The notes under the pieces are model-generated. The model had not been told where the DNA came from and did not search any database. It worked only from the letters and a program-made list of their open reading frames with translations. Below are positions 9,354 through 17,973 of a stretch of 46,040 nucleotides of DNA, in pieces. Location of the stretch: assembly GCA_023412475.1 (NCBI GenBank), contig JAEYNR010000054.1, positions 1-46,040 on the forward strand, written 5' to 3'. Each line of letters opens with the position of its first letter. Within the stretch, counting starts at the first letter, position 1. The position numbers and the translations under genes were made by a program. The stretch is from Fibrobacterota bacterium. Its GTDB lineage: Bacteria; Fibrobacterota; Chitinivibrionia; Chitinivibrionales; Chitinispirillaceae.

Positions 9354-10259
9354 TCATATCCTTACCGGTAATACCATGGTGTTTAGTTCCGATTCCTGAG
9401 GAAATGGCTTACAGGATAAGCCGGAGCAGAAAACTCGCAGATTATCATCAAGAATCAGAGGAAAAATGGTCAGGTGCAATTTATCCTGTGTAACAAAACA
9501 TAACCTGGCAAGACTGTTAACAGAACTGTTGCGTCTGATTAACTCTTCACATTGCTCAAATAACACAGAAATCCCGGCTATCTCTTCGGAATTCTCACAA
9601 CTGGATGCTACTTCAAAACCCATGTTATCGGAAATGACGCATCCACTCTCAAAGATATTAGCAGAGAAAAATTGAACGATTGAATCAAACTTCCCATTTA
9701 TATTCTCTGTATCACACACTGATGCCTCCAACGGATAACGACTGGTATCCCTAATAATCGAAGTAACACCGTTTTTAATAATCGAAAGCTGATCCTTTAA
9801 CTGCTGAATCTGGAAACGTAAGTCGTTCTCGATTGAGATCTGGTTAAGGTACTTCTGATAGAAAGCCTCATATTTCTGATAGGTTGCTAAATCATTTTTC
9901 AGAGATGCTATTTTTTTCTTCAAGACAGAAACTTCAGTTTCTGCATCAGAAGAAGCCGGTTTTCTTTGCATCTGGCTTGTTTTGGCTCTAAGTGCAATGA
10001 TAATATTTTGCTGTGCAAAGCATTGTCTTAGCAGGTCGTTGTAATAGGAATAAAGATTCTTATAATCTGCAAGTACCTCATCATTGGTTTTTTTTAGCCA
10101 GTTGCACTCTTCTTTGAACTGGTCTACCAGTGAGCTGCTTTTTTTTAACCTATTCTTAAGCTCATTGAGCTTAGTGGAAACCATAGCACTACCAAAAAGA
10201 GAACCGGAGATGAAAAATAGGAGGCAAACAAGAATGATAATAATTGCAATATTGTTCAT
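9354..10259 (-). CDS. membrane-anchored coiled-coil protein with Roadblock-like C-terminus
   Basis: 301 residues. Residues 5-27 form one hydrophobic helix that probably anchors the protein with the rest in the cytoplasm. Residues 30-165 are heptad-rich and charged, predicted coiled coil. The last third, from about residue 190, has the alternating pattern of a Roadblock/LC7 domain (a segment like GCVISDNMGFEVASS, then helix, then hydrophobic strands). It lies 115 bases after the separate Roadblock gene. The pair could form homo- or hetero-oligomers that tether a small GTPase or kinase to the membrane. No GTPase gene is in view. The Roadblock call for this protein is by pattern only. Confidence 0.6.
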   Translation of the reverse strand: MNNIAIIIILVCLLFFISGSLFGSAMVSTKLNELKNRLKKSSSLVDQFKEECNWLKKTNDEVLADYKNLYSYYNDLLRQCFAQQNIIIALRAKTSQMQRKPASSDAETEVSVLKKKIASLKNDLATYQKYEAFYQKYLNQISIENDLRFQIQQLKDQLSIIKNGVTSIIRDTSRYPLEASVCDTENINGKFDSIVQFFSANIFESGCVISDNMGFEVASSCENSEEIAGISVLFEQCEELIRRNSSVNSLARLCFVTQDKLHLTIFPLILDDNLRVFCSGLSCKPFPQESELNTMVLPVRI

Positions 10260-10374
10260 ATCTGAATTTCCGTATACAGAAATAAATCTTTTACAGTCGG
10301 ATTTTTACCTTTGCAATTTTAATGCTGTCCAAAAAATCCGGTTGAATATTGACTTGTCTCAGGAACTTTATTTT

Positions 10375-10761
10375 TTAAATGAGACTGGCCAGATCCGGAA
10401 GGATGCGCCGGATTTCAAGGAAAATCAGCCCCAGTTTAGCATCGGAATTTACCAGACTCACCAGAACAGTGTCGTTATTGATGCTATTGCAGATGATATA
10501 TCCGTTGTCACTTTTTATATAAATCTGGCTCATTTTGCTGTTCATCATTTCGCTGGCTATTCGCTCTCCAACTCCCAGCATGGCTGCAGTCAAGCCACCA
10601 ACCAGCCCCTCGTCTATTTCTGAAAGCGTTACGCTGGCTACCATGAATCCCTCCAGGGTTATCACTGATGCACCAAATATGTCTGCTGAGATGGAACGAA
10701 ACCGGTTAAGCACTTCTTTTATCTTTTCAGATTTGGAAATGGTGACAGTTGCAGTGTTCAT
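10375..10761 (-). CDS. Roadblock/LC7 domain protein (MglB-like)
   Basis: 128 residues making up a single Roadblock/LC7 fold: an N-terminal helix (KEVLNRFRSI), the strand pair GASVITLEGFMVAS, a central helix with GLTAAMLGVGERIASEM, and closing strands with GYIICN and LVSLVNSDAKLGLIF. In Myxococcus MglB such proteins act as GTPase-activating partners of MglA-type small GTPases; others are scaffolds. Its ATG overlaps the kinase stop in the sequence ATGA, so the two are translationally coupled. No cognate GTPase is visible in the window. Confidence 0.82.
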   Translation of the reverse strand: MNTATVTISKSEKIKEVLNRFRSISADIFGASVITLEGFMVASVTLSEIDEGLVGGLTAAMLGVGERIASEMMNSKMSQIYIKSDNGYIICNSINNDTVLVSLVNSDAKLGLIFLEIRRILPDLASLI

Positions 10762-12221
10762 GTGTGTAAATTCTCCTTTAATAATAGTTTAGAAAAAGGA
10801 TGCTCTTTTGAGCTCTCTTCTATTGTCTTATTTAACCGAATTGATGAAAATGAGGTAAAGTAATGATCTCTTTTAGAGGACAAAAGTGACTCGTCACAGT
10901 AATCTGAAACTGTAAATTGGCTGTTGTGATTTTCTGTTTCGGATGTATCAGAAATTTTCCCAACAATTATGCTGGAAAATGCATTAACGTTTTTTTCTGA
11001 ACTGGGTTGGAGCTTATTTTTATCAATAAAAATCAGTCCGTTTTCCGGTTCAGTCATCTCTTTGTGCTCTGGCATTGCTGGAGCTGGAATAATAAGAGGA
11101 GGAGACGCTGGCGATTCCTGGTCATCTTTCTTTTTATCATATAAAAAAGTTTTATCAGATGATTTTTCTATGTTGATTGGCTCCGGGATAGTGACTTCGA
11201 AAGAACTATCCATCGGAAAGTTTGCGATTTTAAGGCGTTCAATGGTGTTGTTCAGCAGAAGCCTGATTGAATTATCATTACCTCTTTTGCAGTAATCAAT
11301 CATTCTTTCCCAAAGAAGGCAGCGAAGCTGAAGGGGAATCTGTTCAGAGTCGAAAAAAAGCGCGAAAATGGTTATTGCAGTTATGTCCTTATCATAATCG
11401 ATGCTGCAGGATGCGGTGATATTGTTGAGATCACTGATAAACTCCTGAATATTACCATACCTGGCACAACGGCCAAACGTCTTATTTGCAATGCAGCGTA
11501 CAATTATTTTATTAAGCTCAGAAGGAATAGATGGAAAGAAATGACTGGGTGAATCAAGTTTGTGAGCATCTTGCTGATTGTAAAAAAACAGAAAATGGTT
11601 GTATCCAATTAGCATACAAAGAAGAAGAAGACCCAGGGAGTAGATTTCGTAATGTTTTTTCCAGCACTTTCCTTTTTTAATATCCTGGTGGCTGAAGATG
11701 GTATGGGTGTTGGGAATAATAGAATTTCCATCATATCTGAACCGGACCAGATCTGCAAAACCGCTATCGATCAAGAGGATTCTACCGTTAAATGTGATTA
11801 AAACATTGTCTGGGCAGATATTGCCGTGAGGCATAAAAGGAGAGGGGGAGTGTTTGTGAAGATATTCAATGGTTTCGCTGACTGTGCTTAATATGTGAAG
11901 GACAAGGGGGAGAGGAAGATTCTTTTTGCAAGATGCGAGTTTTTGAAGCAACTGAGTGAGGGTTACTCCTGGAGTATGCTTGCAGGCAACATAATGCCTG
12001 GTGCGGGATGGTTTTCCACATTTGCCAAATTCAACTATGGGTTGAATGCCAGGATGAAGAAGTTCTCGAACATGGCAGAGCCGATCGTATATCGGATCAA
12101 TTTCTTCGGGAAGCACTGTCTTTATAAGTACAGCCTGTTCATCTTTTCCAGAATTATAAGCAGCAAGAATTATCTCTGCTGATTTATTACGGGCCAGAAT
12201 CTTTTGATTGTTGTATCTCAT
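10758..12221 (-). CDS. Ser/Thr protein kinase-like protein, probable pseudokinase
   Basis: 487 residues. Residues 5-260 follow the eukaryotic-like protein kinase fold. The ATP-anchoring lysine of subdomain II is kept (Lys34 in VLIKT). The catalytic loop HRDLKPxN reads HGNICPDN at 132-139, so the catalytic aspartate is Asn134 and the lysine is Cys136. DFG reads DSG at 152-154, keeping the metal aspartate. The glycine loop is weak. It may bind nucleotide but is unlikely to phosphorylate well. Residues 330-487 are a low-complexity polar tail without a recognised domain. The ATG at 12221 has CAGG five bases upstream; a TTG at 12239 is an alternative. It is the first gene of a coupled three-gene unit. 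Confidence 0.75.
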   Translation of the reverse strand: MRYNNQKILARNKSAEIILAAYNSGKDEQAVLIKTVLPEEIDPIYDRLCHVRELLHPGIQPIVEFGKCGKPSRTRHYVACKHTPGVTLTQLLQKLASCKKNLPLPLVLHILSTVSETIEYLHKHSPSPFMPHGNICPDNVLITFNGRILLIDSGFADLVRFRYDGNSIIPNTHTIFSHQDIKKGKCWKKHYEIYSLGLLLLCMLIGYNHFLFFYNQQDAHKLDSPSHFFPSIPSELNKIIVRCIANKTFGRCARYGNIQEFISDLNNITASCSIDYDKDITAITIFALFFDSEQIPLQLRCLLWERMIDYCKRGNDNSIRLLLNNTIERLKIANFPMDSSFEVTIPEPINIEKSSDKTFLYDKKKDDQESPASPPLIIPAPAMPEHKEMTEPENGLIFIDKNKLQPSSEKNVNAFSSIIVGKISDTSETENHNSQFTVSDYCDESLLSSKRDHYFTSFSSIRLNKTIEESSKEHPFSKLLLKENLHT

Positions 12222-12974
12222 ATTAGCCTGTCGCACCAAAAAAATTGCTGGAAACTAACAACGAAATCAAAAAACAAAAAAATGAACAGAGAAAAAAAAT
12301 GAACAGAGAAAAAAAAGAAAGAGAACAGAACTTATGCCGGTTAAAGGATGGATACTTCGACTCTGGATGAGTGTATGACCGGCAAGAAAATAGTAATTTA
12401 CTCATTTGTACTGCTTTAAAACAAGTAAAAAATTGCAGATAAACCGGGCAGTAATTCAGATTGTAAATAGATTCATCAAGTATACTATCCATATAGACAG
12501 CACCAGGCAAGTCTTGAAACCAGGATGATTTGTAACAACTGCAGCTATCTATTCGAAAAAAAAATTATTAAATCAACACAACAAAATCTAAAAAGAAAAA
12601 AATAATAACTAATATCAAAACAATATCTATTCAGAGGTAATTTCACCTCCACCTCCCTTAATACCCTTAGTACGGTGGGCAGGCCACCTCCCTTAGTAAC
12701 TATTGTACGTGGACAGCCAGAAAAAATATTTAAACAAAAAATAGGCATTAAAAAAGTACTTTAATCAGGGCTTATCAAATTATTGTTACTTTCTTATCAG
12801 ATATTTGGTACCTACTGGCAGAAATTGCTGAACAGTTACGATGATTATTATTGTTATTGCCCGGCCGGATTTAAGTTGATATGAAAATGTGTGCAGATAA
12901 AAAAGAGTAAAGGATTATTCGGCAGCAGTTTAATTTTGAAAATTGGCAGCCACTGTGGGACTTCCGGTGTTGAG
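12222..12974. other. non-coding stretch upstream of the pseudokinase gene
   Basis: No convincing gene is seen. It holds an imperfect double copy of ATGAACAGAGAAAAAAAA near 12281-12315, an AT-rich region, and a purine/pyrimidine-skewed patch with CACCTCC repeated around 12645-12690. The promoter of the kinase operon should lie here but no clear boxes stand out. Confidence 0.4.
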
Positions 12975-13205
12975 GTTCGGAAGACCGATTTTGGTGTTCG
13001 GAGTACCGGTTTTGGTGTTCGGAGTACCGGTTTTGGTGTTCGGAGTACCGATTTTGGTGTTCGGAGTACCGATTTTGGTGTTCGGAAGACCGATTTTGGT
13101 GTTCGGAGTACCGATTTTGGTGTTCGGAGTACCGATTTTGGTGTTCGGAAGACCGGTTTTGGTGTTCGGAGTACTGATGTTGGTGTTCGGAACACCGATG
13201 TTGGG
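12975..13205. repeat. 21-bp tandem repeat array, 11 units in exact register
   Basis: Eleven units of 21 bp, each beginning GTTCGGA and continuing with a variable AGTACCG, AAGACCG or AACACCG, then a TTTTGGT-type spacer. The CGGAGTACCG core is an imperfect dyad. Since 21 is divisible by three, several frames stay open on both strands and give seven-residue repeats (FGVRSTD-type on plus, RTPKSVL-type on minus). No start with a ribosome site or other protein feature supports translation, so it is called a non-coding minisatellite. Confidence 0.85.
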
Positions 13206-13263
13206 CCTTTTTTTCTCGGCAGCGGTGTCATTTTTCTCGATTGAGGAGTAATTTTCACCAATA

Positions 13264-13560
13264 GTGGAGTTAATTACTCCGATGATGGAGTTCAGAACAC
13301 CAGTATTTTGGTGTATGGTACACCGATGTCAAGGTTTAGAACACCAATGTCAAGGTTCTGAACTCCGGTGCCAGAGTTCAGAAGCCCAACTTCGAAGCTT
13401 TTCACGGCCCATATCGAGAGTTTTTACACAGTTACCGAGGCTCAGAGCACAGGTGTTGAGAATCAGAACACCGATGTTGGGGTTCGGAAGACCATTGTTG
13501 GGGTTCGGAGCACCGATGCCGAAGTTCTGAGTACCAATGTTGGTGTTCTGAACCACTGTT
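13264..13560. repeat. degenerate continuation of the 21-bp array
   Basis: About 13-14 units in the same 21-bp period, recognisable as GTTCAGAACACC, GTTCTGAACTCC, GTTCGGAAGACC and related words followed by a variable half. The period is mostly kept while the bases have drifted, which suggests an older expansion of the same element as the adjacent exact array. Confidence 0.7.
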
Positions 13561-13592
13561 GCCAGGGCACTTATACCCATCCTGAAAAAAAA

Positions 13593-13636
13593 CCCCAGAG
13601 GCAAATCCTTAATGACTTTTAGATTTACCCCTGGGG
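13593..13636. repeat. 44-nt palindromic element, copy A
   Basis: Begins CCCCAGAGGCAAAT and ends ATTTACCCCTGGGG, forming a long imperfect stem (extended by AA/TT at 13591-13638). The ends match the elements at 14648-14691 and 24623-24666, while the centre differs. It lies downstream of the minus-strand gene at 13712-14203 and could serve as its transcript end, although there is no T-run. Confidence 0.6.
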
Positions 13637-13642
13637 TTCTTA

Positions 13643-13673
13643 AACGGGAAACCTGATTTTATGGTTCCCCGTT
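13643..13673 (-). terminator. hairpin downstream of the 163-residue gene
   Basis: AACGGGAAACC (13643-13653) pairs with GGTTCCCCGTT (13663-13673) with one G-T type mismatch and a 9-base loop. It lies 39 bases beyond the stop of the minus-strand gene. No T-run follows, so the terminator role is tentative. Confidence 0.35.
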
Positions 13674-13711
13674 ATCAGGAAAAGACCCGGATAACGATGA
13701 TTTTGTATTCT

Positions 13712-14203
13712 TTATGCAGAAAGTGGCTCTGATGCCTTCATTTTCGCAGAATTTCCAGGAAACCTGATACCCAGTTCATTTTTCGCTTTCTGGGACTCCA
13801 CAGTTCCTAAAGCTTTAGCGACAGCCTTTATCTGGTTATAAATTCCCAATGTGACCATAAACACTTCGCTTCCTGACTGGAGTTGGGTATCCTCTAGCTT
13901 CTGAGTCAAAGCTTCAATTCTTCGGTTAGCAACCCGTAAAATCTTAAAGGCTTGAAAATCAACATTGGCTTCTTTTATGTCGACAAATGAAGGGACAAAA
14001 TCGGGATTCTGATTACCCAGCTCAATTGCCTTTTCAACAAAAGCAAAGGTTTTATCTCCCATTTTCGGCAATTCTTTGCGCAACTCCGGAGTCAAATCAA
14101 TGGTCTTTGGCTCCAATATCCGGTACAGTGTGTCCAGGGCTGCATTGACTTCTGTCAGCTCTTCATCGGTGAGTGTAAAGCTGACCTTGTTTGTAATTGA
14201 CAT
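13712..14203 (-). CDS. hypothetical helical protein, 163 residues
   Basis: Not recognised. The start at 14203 has AAAGGAG eight bases upstream; an earlier in-frame ATG at 14224 would place that box inside the gene. The protein is soluble, mostly helical by composition, and without a signal peptide. It begins with a segment rich in Thr and Glu (FTLTDEELTEVNAAL), has a Lys-Pro-rich middle and ends with a polar tail. The well-formed ribosome site and codon pattern suggest a real gene although it stands alone inside a repeat-rich zone, flanked by two hairpins downstream and an inverted repeat upstream. Confidence 0.65.
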   Translation of the reverse strand: MSITNKVSFTLTDEELTEVNAALDTLYRILEPKTIDLTPELRKELPKMGDKTFAFVEKAIELGNQNPDFVPSFVDIKEANVDFQAFKILRVANRRIEALTQKLEDTQLQSGSEVFMVTLGIYNQIKAVAKALGTVESQKAKNELGIRFPGNSAKMKASEPLSA

Positions 14204-14275
14204 GGAAATAACTCCTTTTGTCAAAGGTGTTTAGATGTGCTATCCAGGGTCTTGTCTTATTTTCGAAGATGAAAC

Positions 14276-14330
14276 AAAAAAAAGAGTTTGTCTATGGAAC
14301 GAGGAGGAAATTTTTCTTACTCTTTTTTTA
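14276..14330. other. inverted repeat with A-tract and T-tract ends
   Basis: AAAAAAAAGAGT (14276-14287) is mirrored by ACTCTTTTTTTA (14319-14330) around a 31-base loop. This is the form of a bidirectional terminator, but no plus-strand gene precedes it. It lies upstream of the minus-strand gene starting at 14203. Confidence 0.3.
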
Positions 14331-14479
14331 TAAACTATGTTCTTGTTTCCTGAGTAGCAAGCTATTTAAATAAAAAAAAAATACTAATCGGATTTCTATT
14401 CTGTGCAGAAAGGTGAGGTTGAAACTTGTCGGTGCGAAGGATGGGTGGTCTGTGGAATGGGTGGACTGCGGCTGTCGAT

Positions 14480-14568
14480 GGTGGACTGCGGGTAGTCTGG
14501 GTCTGTGGGCTTTGCCCGCGGTTATGCATGATGTTGCCCTTGTGAGGGCTTGGGGAATGCCGAATGGG
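14480..14568. repeat. 89-bp direct repeat, copy 1
   Basis: Starts GGTGGACTGCG and ends GCCGAATGGG, with CTTTGCCCGCGG and GCCCTTGTGAGGGC inside. A near-identical copy lies at 14799-14886. The segment is richer in G than its surroundings and open frames across it do not look like protein. Confidence 0.8.
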
Positions 14569-14647
14569 AGAGCACGGTGGGCAGTTGATGGCTTTTTGTG
14601 TGTGGTAGTGGGTGGGTCAGGTCTCTGTGTGGTGAGTCGGGTCTTTT

Positions 14648-14691
14648 CCCCAGAGATGATTTTGTATCATGTCAAGAAGTTATCTCTGGGG
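14648..14691. repeat. 44-nt palindromic element, copy B
   Basis: Begins CCCCAGAGATGATT and ends AAGTTATCTCTGGGG. It matches the reverse complement of 24623-24666 at 38 of 44 positions by eye, including the ATGTCA centre. Stem of about 12 base pairs. Confidence 0.8.
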
Positions 14692-14726
14692 CACATGATG
14701 GGGCCAATCCGCGGTGGACTGAGTAT

Positions 14727-14786
14727 GTGGGATATCTGTCCGTGGGCTGTCTGTCCGTGGGATGTCTGTCTGTGGGATATCTGTCT
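14727..14786. repeat. 15-bp tandem repeat, four units
   Basis: Four units of the form GTGGGATATCTGTCC, with substitutions at positions 6, 8 and 15 between copies, run without gaps and end in a partial GTG. Confidence 0.8.
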
Positions 14787-14798
14787 GTGTCAGTCAAT

Positions 14799-14886
14799 GG
14801 TGGACTGCGAGTAGTCTTGTTCGTGGGCTTTGCCCGCGGTTATGCATGATGTCGCCCTTGTGAGGGCTTGGGGAATGCCGAATGGG
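14799..14886. repeat. 89-bp direct repeat, copy 2
   Basis: Second copy of the 14480-14568 element, 319 bp further on and one base shorter, with only a few substitutions. The 44-nt palindrome and the 15-bp array lie between the two copies. From here to the rapA start at 15067 no gene is seen. Confidence 0.8.
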
Positions 14887-15066
14887 TGAGAGAGCTCGGT
14901 GGGGACTTGGGAATAATGATATGAGCTGAGAGAGAGCTCGGCGGTTTTTTAATAGCAGGAGTCTTTGGGGGCACGTTTTATTTTCGAGCTGTCTGAATGC
15001 CAGGGCACAGATGGTCCGGATTCTTTCATTAACTCTAAAAACATTAAAAAAAGGCGGTTCTGAAAA

Positions 15067-17883
15067 ATGGCTTCAGGATTTTGTCTCGGACAGCGCTGGG
15101 TCAGTGAAACCGAACCTGAACTTGGTTTGGGCAAGGTGATTTCCTGTGATAATCGATATGTTGAAATAGAATTCTGTGCTCATAAATCGACCAGAAAGTA
15201 TGCTGCCTCCTCAGCTCCCCTTCGAAGAATAACTTTCAGGGAAGGAGAGACTATCGAAGATAGGGAGGGATGTAAATACCGGATTGTTGCTCTAAATCAG
15301 ATGCAGAATGGCTTTATCCAGTATCAGTGTGAAGGCTCTTTATTAGTGGGTGAGGATCAGATTTCTGACACTATCAGTTTCTCTGCTCCTGATAAACGGC
15401 TACTGGCTGGAATCACTGATACCCCCTCCGACTTTAATCTCCGCTTTGAAATGCTTCAGCACCAGGCAGCTATTCGCAGCTCAAAGGTGAGAGGCTTTGT
15501 TGGAGGAAGAGTAGACTTGATTGCACATCAATTGTTTATCGCAGAAAATGCCTCAAAAAGAAGAAACCCCAGAGTCTTATTATCCGATGAAACCGGGTTG
15601 GGAAAAACTATCGAAGCTTGTCTGATAATTCATCGGCTGATAATGACCGGACGGGCATTAAGAGTATTGATACTGGTCCCTCACACATTGGTTCATCAGT
15701 GGTTTGTCGAACTGCTTCGCAAATTCAACCATAACTTCCGGATATTCACCCCGGAGTTTGGTGCCGATGCAGAAAGAGAAAACCCTTTTGTTGAAGAGCA
15801 ACAGTTTATCTGCAGTATAGATCTTTTGCTTAGTAAACCTACATTTACTTCCGCTGTGGTGGAAACTCAATGGGATCTGGTCGTAGTCGATGAAGCGCAT
15901 CACATGAGAATGAACAGCCCCTCTTTTCACCTGCTAAAAGCGTTGTCTGCAAAAACCGATGGCTTGATTCTTTTATCTGCCACACCAGAACAGTTTGGAA
16001 GAAAAGATCACTTTTCAAGATTACAACTGCTCGATCCCCAGCGATATTCCACTTATGAGAATTATCTCAAGGAAATAAAACGTCTCCAGCTTCTTTCCGA
16101 TTACATTGATAAGTGGATAAATGTACATGGAATTAACCTGGAGAATGTATCCACTGAAGGTATTCAGATAGTCTTGCCCGAAAAGATAGCTGAACTTCTG
16201 CCAGGTGTGGATGAATCCAGAATTAAAAACCAAAGCCTCAGTCTGGCTGAACTGATCGATATCTATGCTGTGGGAAGAGTTCAGTATCGAAATACCAGAA
16301 AAACCATAAAAGGTTTCCCTCAAAGAAAAGTAAACCTGATTGCCCTGGATGCAGAATCTAATTGTAAAGAACAGTTGAAAAAAGAGATAGCTCGGGATAT
16401 CCTTCAGTCCTCACAACATTGTACCATCAAAAATAATGATCCGCGGATAATGGCCATCATTAAGCTGCTTCAGGATTCACCTGATACTAAATTTCTGATT
16501 ATCTGCACTTCTAAAGAGAAAGCAACTGACATACAGCAGTCACTACAGAAACATCTTGCAATAGATATCGCTTTGTTTCATGAAGAGATGACTCTGATTC
16601 AGGCAGACAGAAATGCCGCATGGTTTGCAGACAAAGTTGGAGCCAGACTTATGATCAGCTCCGATATCGGCAGTGAGGGTCGTAATCTTCAGTTCTGCAG
16701 TCATCTTATTCTCTTTGATCTTCCATTTAATCCGGAACTTCTGGAACAGCGAATTGGAAGATTGGATAGAATTGGGCAGCTTAACGAAATTAATCTCTAC
16801 GTTCCATACGTATTAAACTCCCCACAGCATATTCTCTGCAGGTGGTATCAGCAGGGGGTTGATTCCCTGGCTAATAATGTTCCGGCAGCGGCTGCTGTTT
16901 TTGAAGAGCTGCAACCACAATTGAAATCGCTTCTGCTGATGGCTGATGATACAGTCGATGAAAAAAAAGTGAATCATATTATTGAATTAACTCAAAATCG
17001 ATGCAGGAAACTTACTGAAGAGCTTTTCAGCAAAAGGGACAGGTTGCTGGAGTTGGCATCGTTTCATCCAAAGGTGGCAAGGGAGCTGGTCAAAGAAATC
17101 CAGTTTGAGGATACCCACAACAGGGCTCAATCTGTGATGGACAAGCTGCTACAGCATTATGGGGTTGCTGTCGAAGATGCAGGTGAGAGCAGGTGGGCAC
17201 TTCTAACTGAGTATGTTACGGATCATGCATTCCCACTGCCACGACAGGAAAGGCCGGTAATTACCTACGATCGCAAAACTGCTCTTTTTAGAGATGATAT
17301 CGACTTTCTCACTATCGATCACCCAATGGTTACAGGTGCAATAGATCTTTTTCTTTCCTCCGAGCATGGTAGCAGCGCTTTTGGAATATGGCCTGATTCT
17401 AAAAGAAAAGAGCTGGTTATGGAGTGCGTGTACATTCTGGAGTGTATCACATCTGCCCAATTCAATTCAGATCGTTTCTTGCCACCTTTACCTCTCAGAG
17501 TAGCAGTAAACCACCTTGGAAAAGAGGTAACTGCTGATTTGCTGGCAGCCAGGAAAACTGGAATACTAAGAAAAGGTTCCATAAAGCCGCTTCTGTCCAA
17601 TCGGGAATTGCTCACTGGCATGATTCCATCAATGGTTGAAACCTCATCGACAATCGCACAAAAGGCCATGAAACCTTATATAGAAGACGCAATAAAGAAA
17701 ATGAGGCAATTCTATGCTACTGAGATAAACCGCTTACGAAGACTCTCTGAGATGGGGGCTGAAATCACTGCGGATGAGTTTCTTCAGATCGAGGAAGAAT
17801 CAAGCTACCTTACCGGTGTTTTTAATAACGCCCGTCTTCGCCTCGATTCGGTATGCCTCGTGAAGATGTCAGATTTGGGATAG
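15067..17883 (+). CDS. rapA: RNA polymerase-associated SWI2/SNF2 ATPase RapA
   Basis: 938 residues in the RapA order: N-terminal Tudor-like domains (opening GQRWVSETEPELGLG, very close to the enterobacterial start), an SNF2 helicase core, and a C-terminal RapA domain. Walker A DETGLGKT is at residues 174-181 and the DEAH box at 275-278. Helicase motif V/VI residues appear as SDIGSEGRNLQF and QRIGRLDRIGQ. RapA recycles stalled RNA polymerase by ATP-driven translocation on DNA. It is a single-gene unit on the plus strand between repeat zones. RapA is best known from gammaproteobacteria, so a presence here may reflect transfer or a wider family range. Confidence 0.92.
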   Translation: MASGFCLGQRWVSETEPELGLGKVISCDNRYVEIEFCAHKSTRKYAASSAPLRRITFREGETIEDREGCKYRIVALNQMQNGFIQYQCEGSLLVGEDQISDTISFSAPDKRLLAGITDTPSDFNLRFEMLQHQAAIRSSKVRGFVGGRVDLIAHQLFIAENASKRRNPRVLLSDETGLGKTIEACLIIHRLIMTGRALRVLILVPHTLVHQWFVELLRKFNHNFRIFTPEFGADAERENPFVEEQQFICSIDLLLSKPTFTSAVVETQWDLVVVDEAHHMRMNSPSFHLLKALSAKTDGLILLSATPEQFGRKDHFSRLQLLDPQRYSTYENYLKEIKRLQLLSDYIDKWINVHGINLENVSTEGIQIVLPEKIAELLPGVDESRIKNQSLSLAELIDIYAVGRVQYRNTRKTIKGFPQRKVNLIALDAESNCKEQLKKEIARDILQSSQHCTIKNNDPRIMAIIKLLQDSPDTKFLIICTSKEKATDIQQSLQKHLAIDIALFHEEMTLIQADRNAAWFADKVGARLMISSDIGSEGRNLQFCSHLILFDLPFNPELLEQRIGRLDRIGQLNEINLYVPYVLNSPQHILCRWYQQGVDSLANNVPAAAAVFEELQPQLKSLLLMADDTVDEKKVNHIIELTQNRCRKLTEELFSKRDRLLELASFHPKVARELVKEIQFEDTHNRAQSVMDKLLQHYGVAVEDAGESRWALLTEYVTDHAFPLPRQERPVITYDRKTALFRDDIDFLTIDHPMVTGAIDLFLSSEHGSSAFGIWPDSKRKELVMECVYILECITSAQFNSDRFLPPLPLRVAVNHLGKEVTADLLAARKTGILRKGSIKPLLSNRELLTGMIPSMVETSSTIAQKAMKPYIEDAIKKMRQFYATEINRLRRLSEMGAEITADEFLQIEEESSYLTGVFNNARLRLDSVCLVKMSDLG

Positions 17884-17973
17884 TAGATATTAGATTTTTT
17901 GGGAATCGGAGTAAGACAATAGAGATGTTAGATATTAGATTTTTTGGGAGTCAGAGTAAGACAATAGAGATAT
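17884..17973. repeat. 45-bp tandem duplication just after rapA
   Basis: Two copies of a 45-bp unit starting TAGATATTAGATTTTTTGGG (17884 and 17929) with three differences near the middle and end. It begins directly after the rapA stop codon. Confidence 0.8.

Noticed and set aside
10084..10623. Plus-strand frame of 179 codons
   Set aside because: Antisense shadow of the Roadblock and coiled-coil genes, whose minus-strand frames have family patterns and coupling.
12223..12748. Two minus-strand frames upstream of the pseudokinase gene
   Set aside because: Low-complexity Phe/Ser/Leu composition from A-rich DNA, no ribosome sites, and one overlaps the kinase start.
12975..13205. CRISPR array
   Set aside because: Units abut with a 21-bp period and no unique spacers; no cas genes nearby.
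12891..13251. Two plus-strand frames across the same array
   Set aside because: They exist only because the 21-bp unit lacks stops; composition is purely repeat-driven.
12854..13261. Minus-strand reading frame of 135 codons with seven-residue RTPKSVL repeats
   Set aside because: Overlaps the 21-bp array, other frames are equally open on both strands, and no ribosome site or other protein feature supports it.
14413..14849. Two plus-strand frames of 83-133 codons in the G-rich repeat patch
   Set aside because: Trp/Cys/Gly-heavy translation of duplicated DNA and tandem repeats, without any protein-family pattern.
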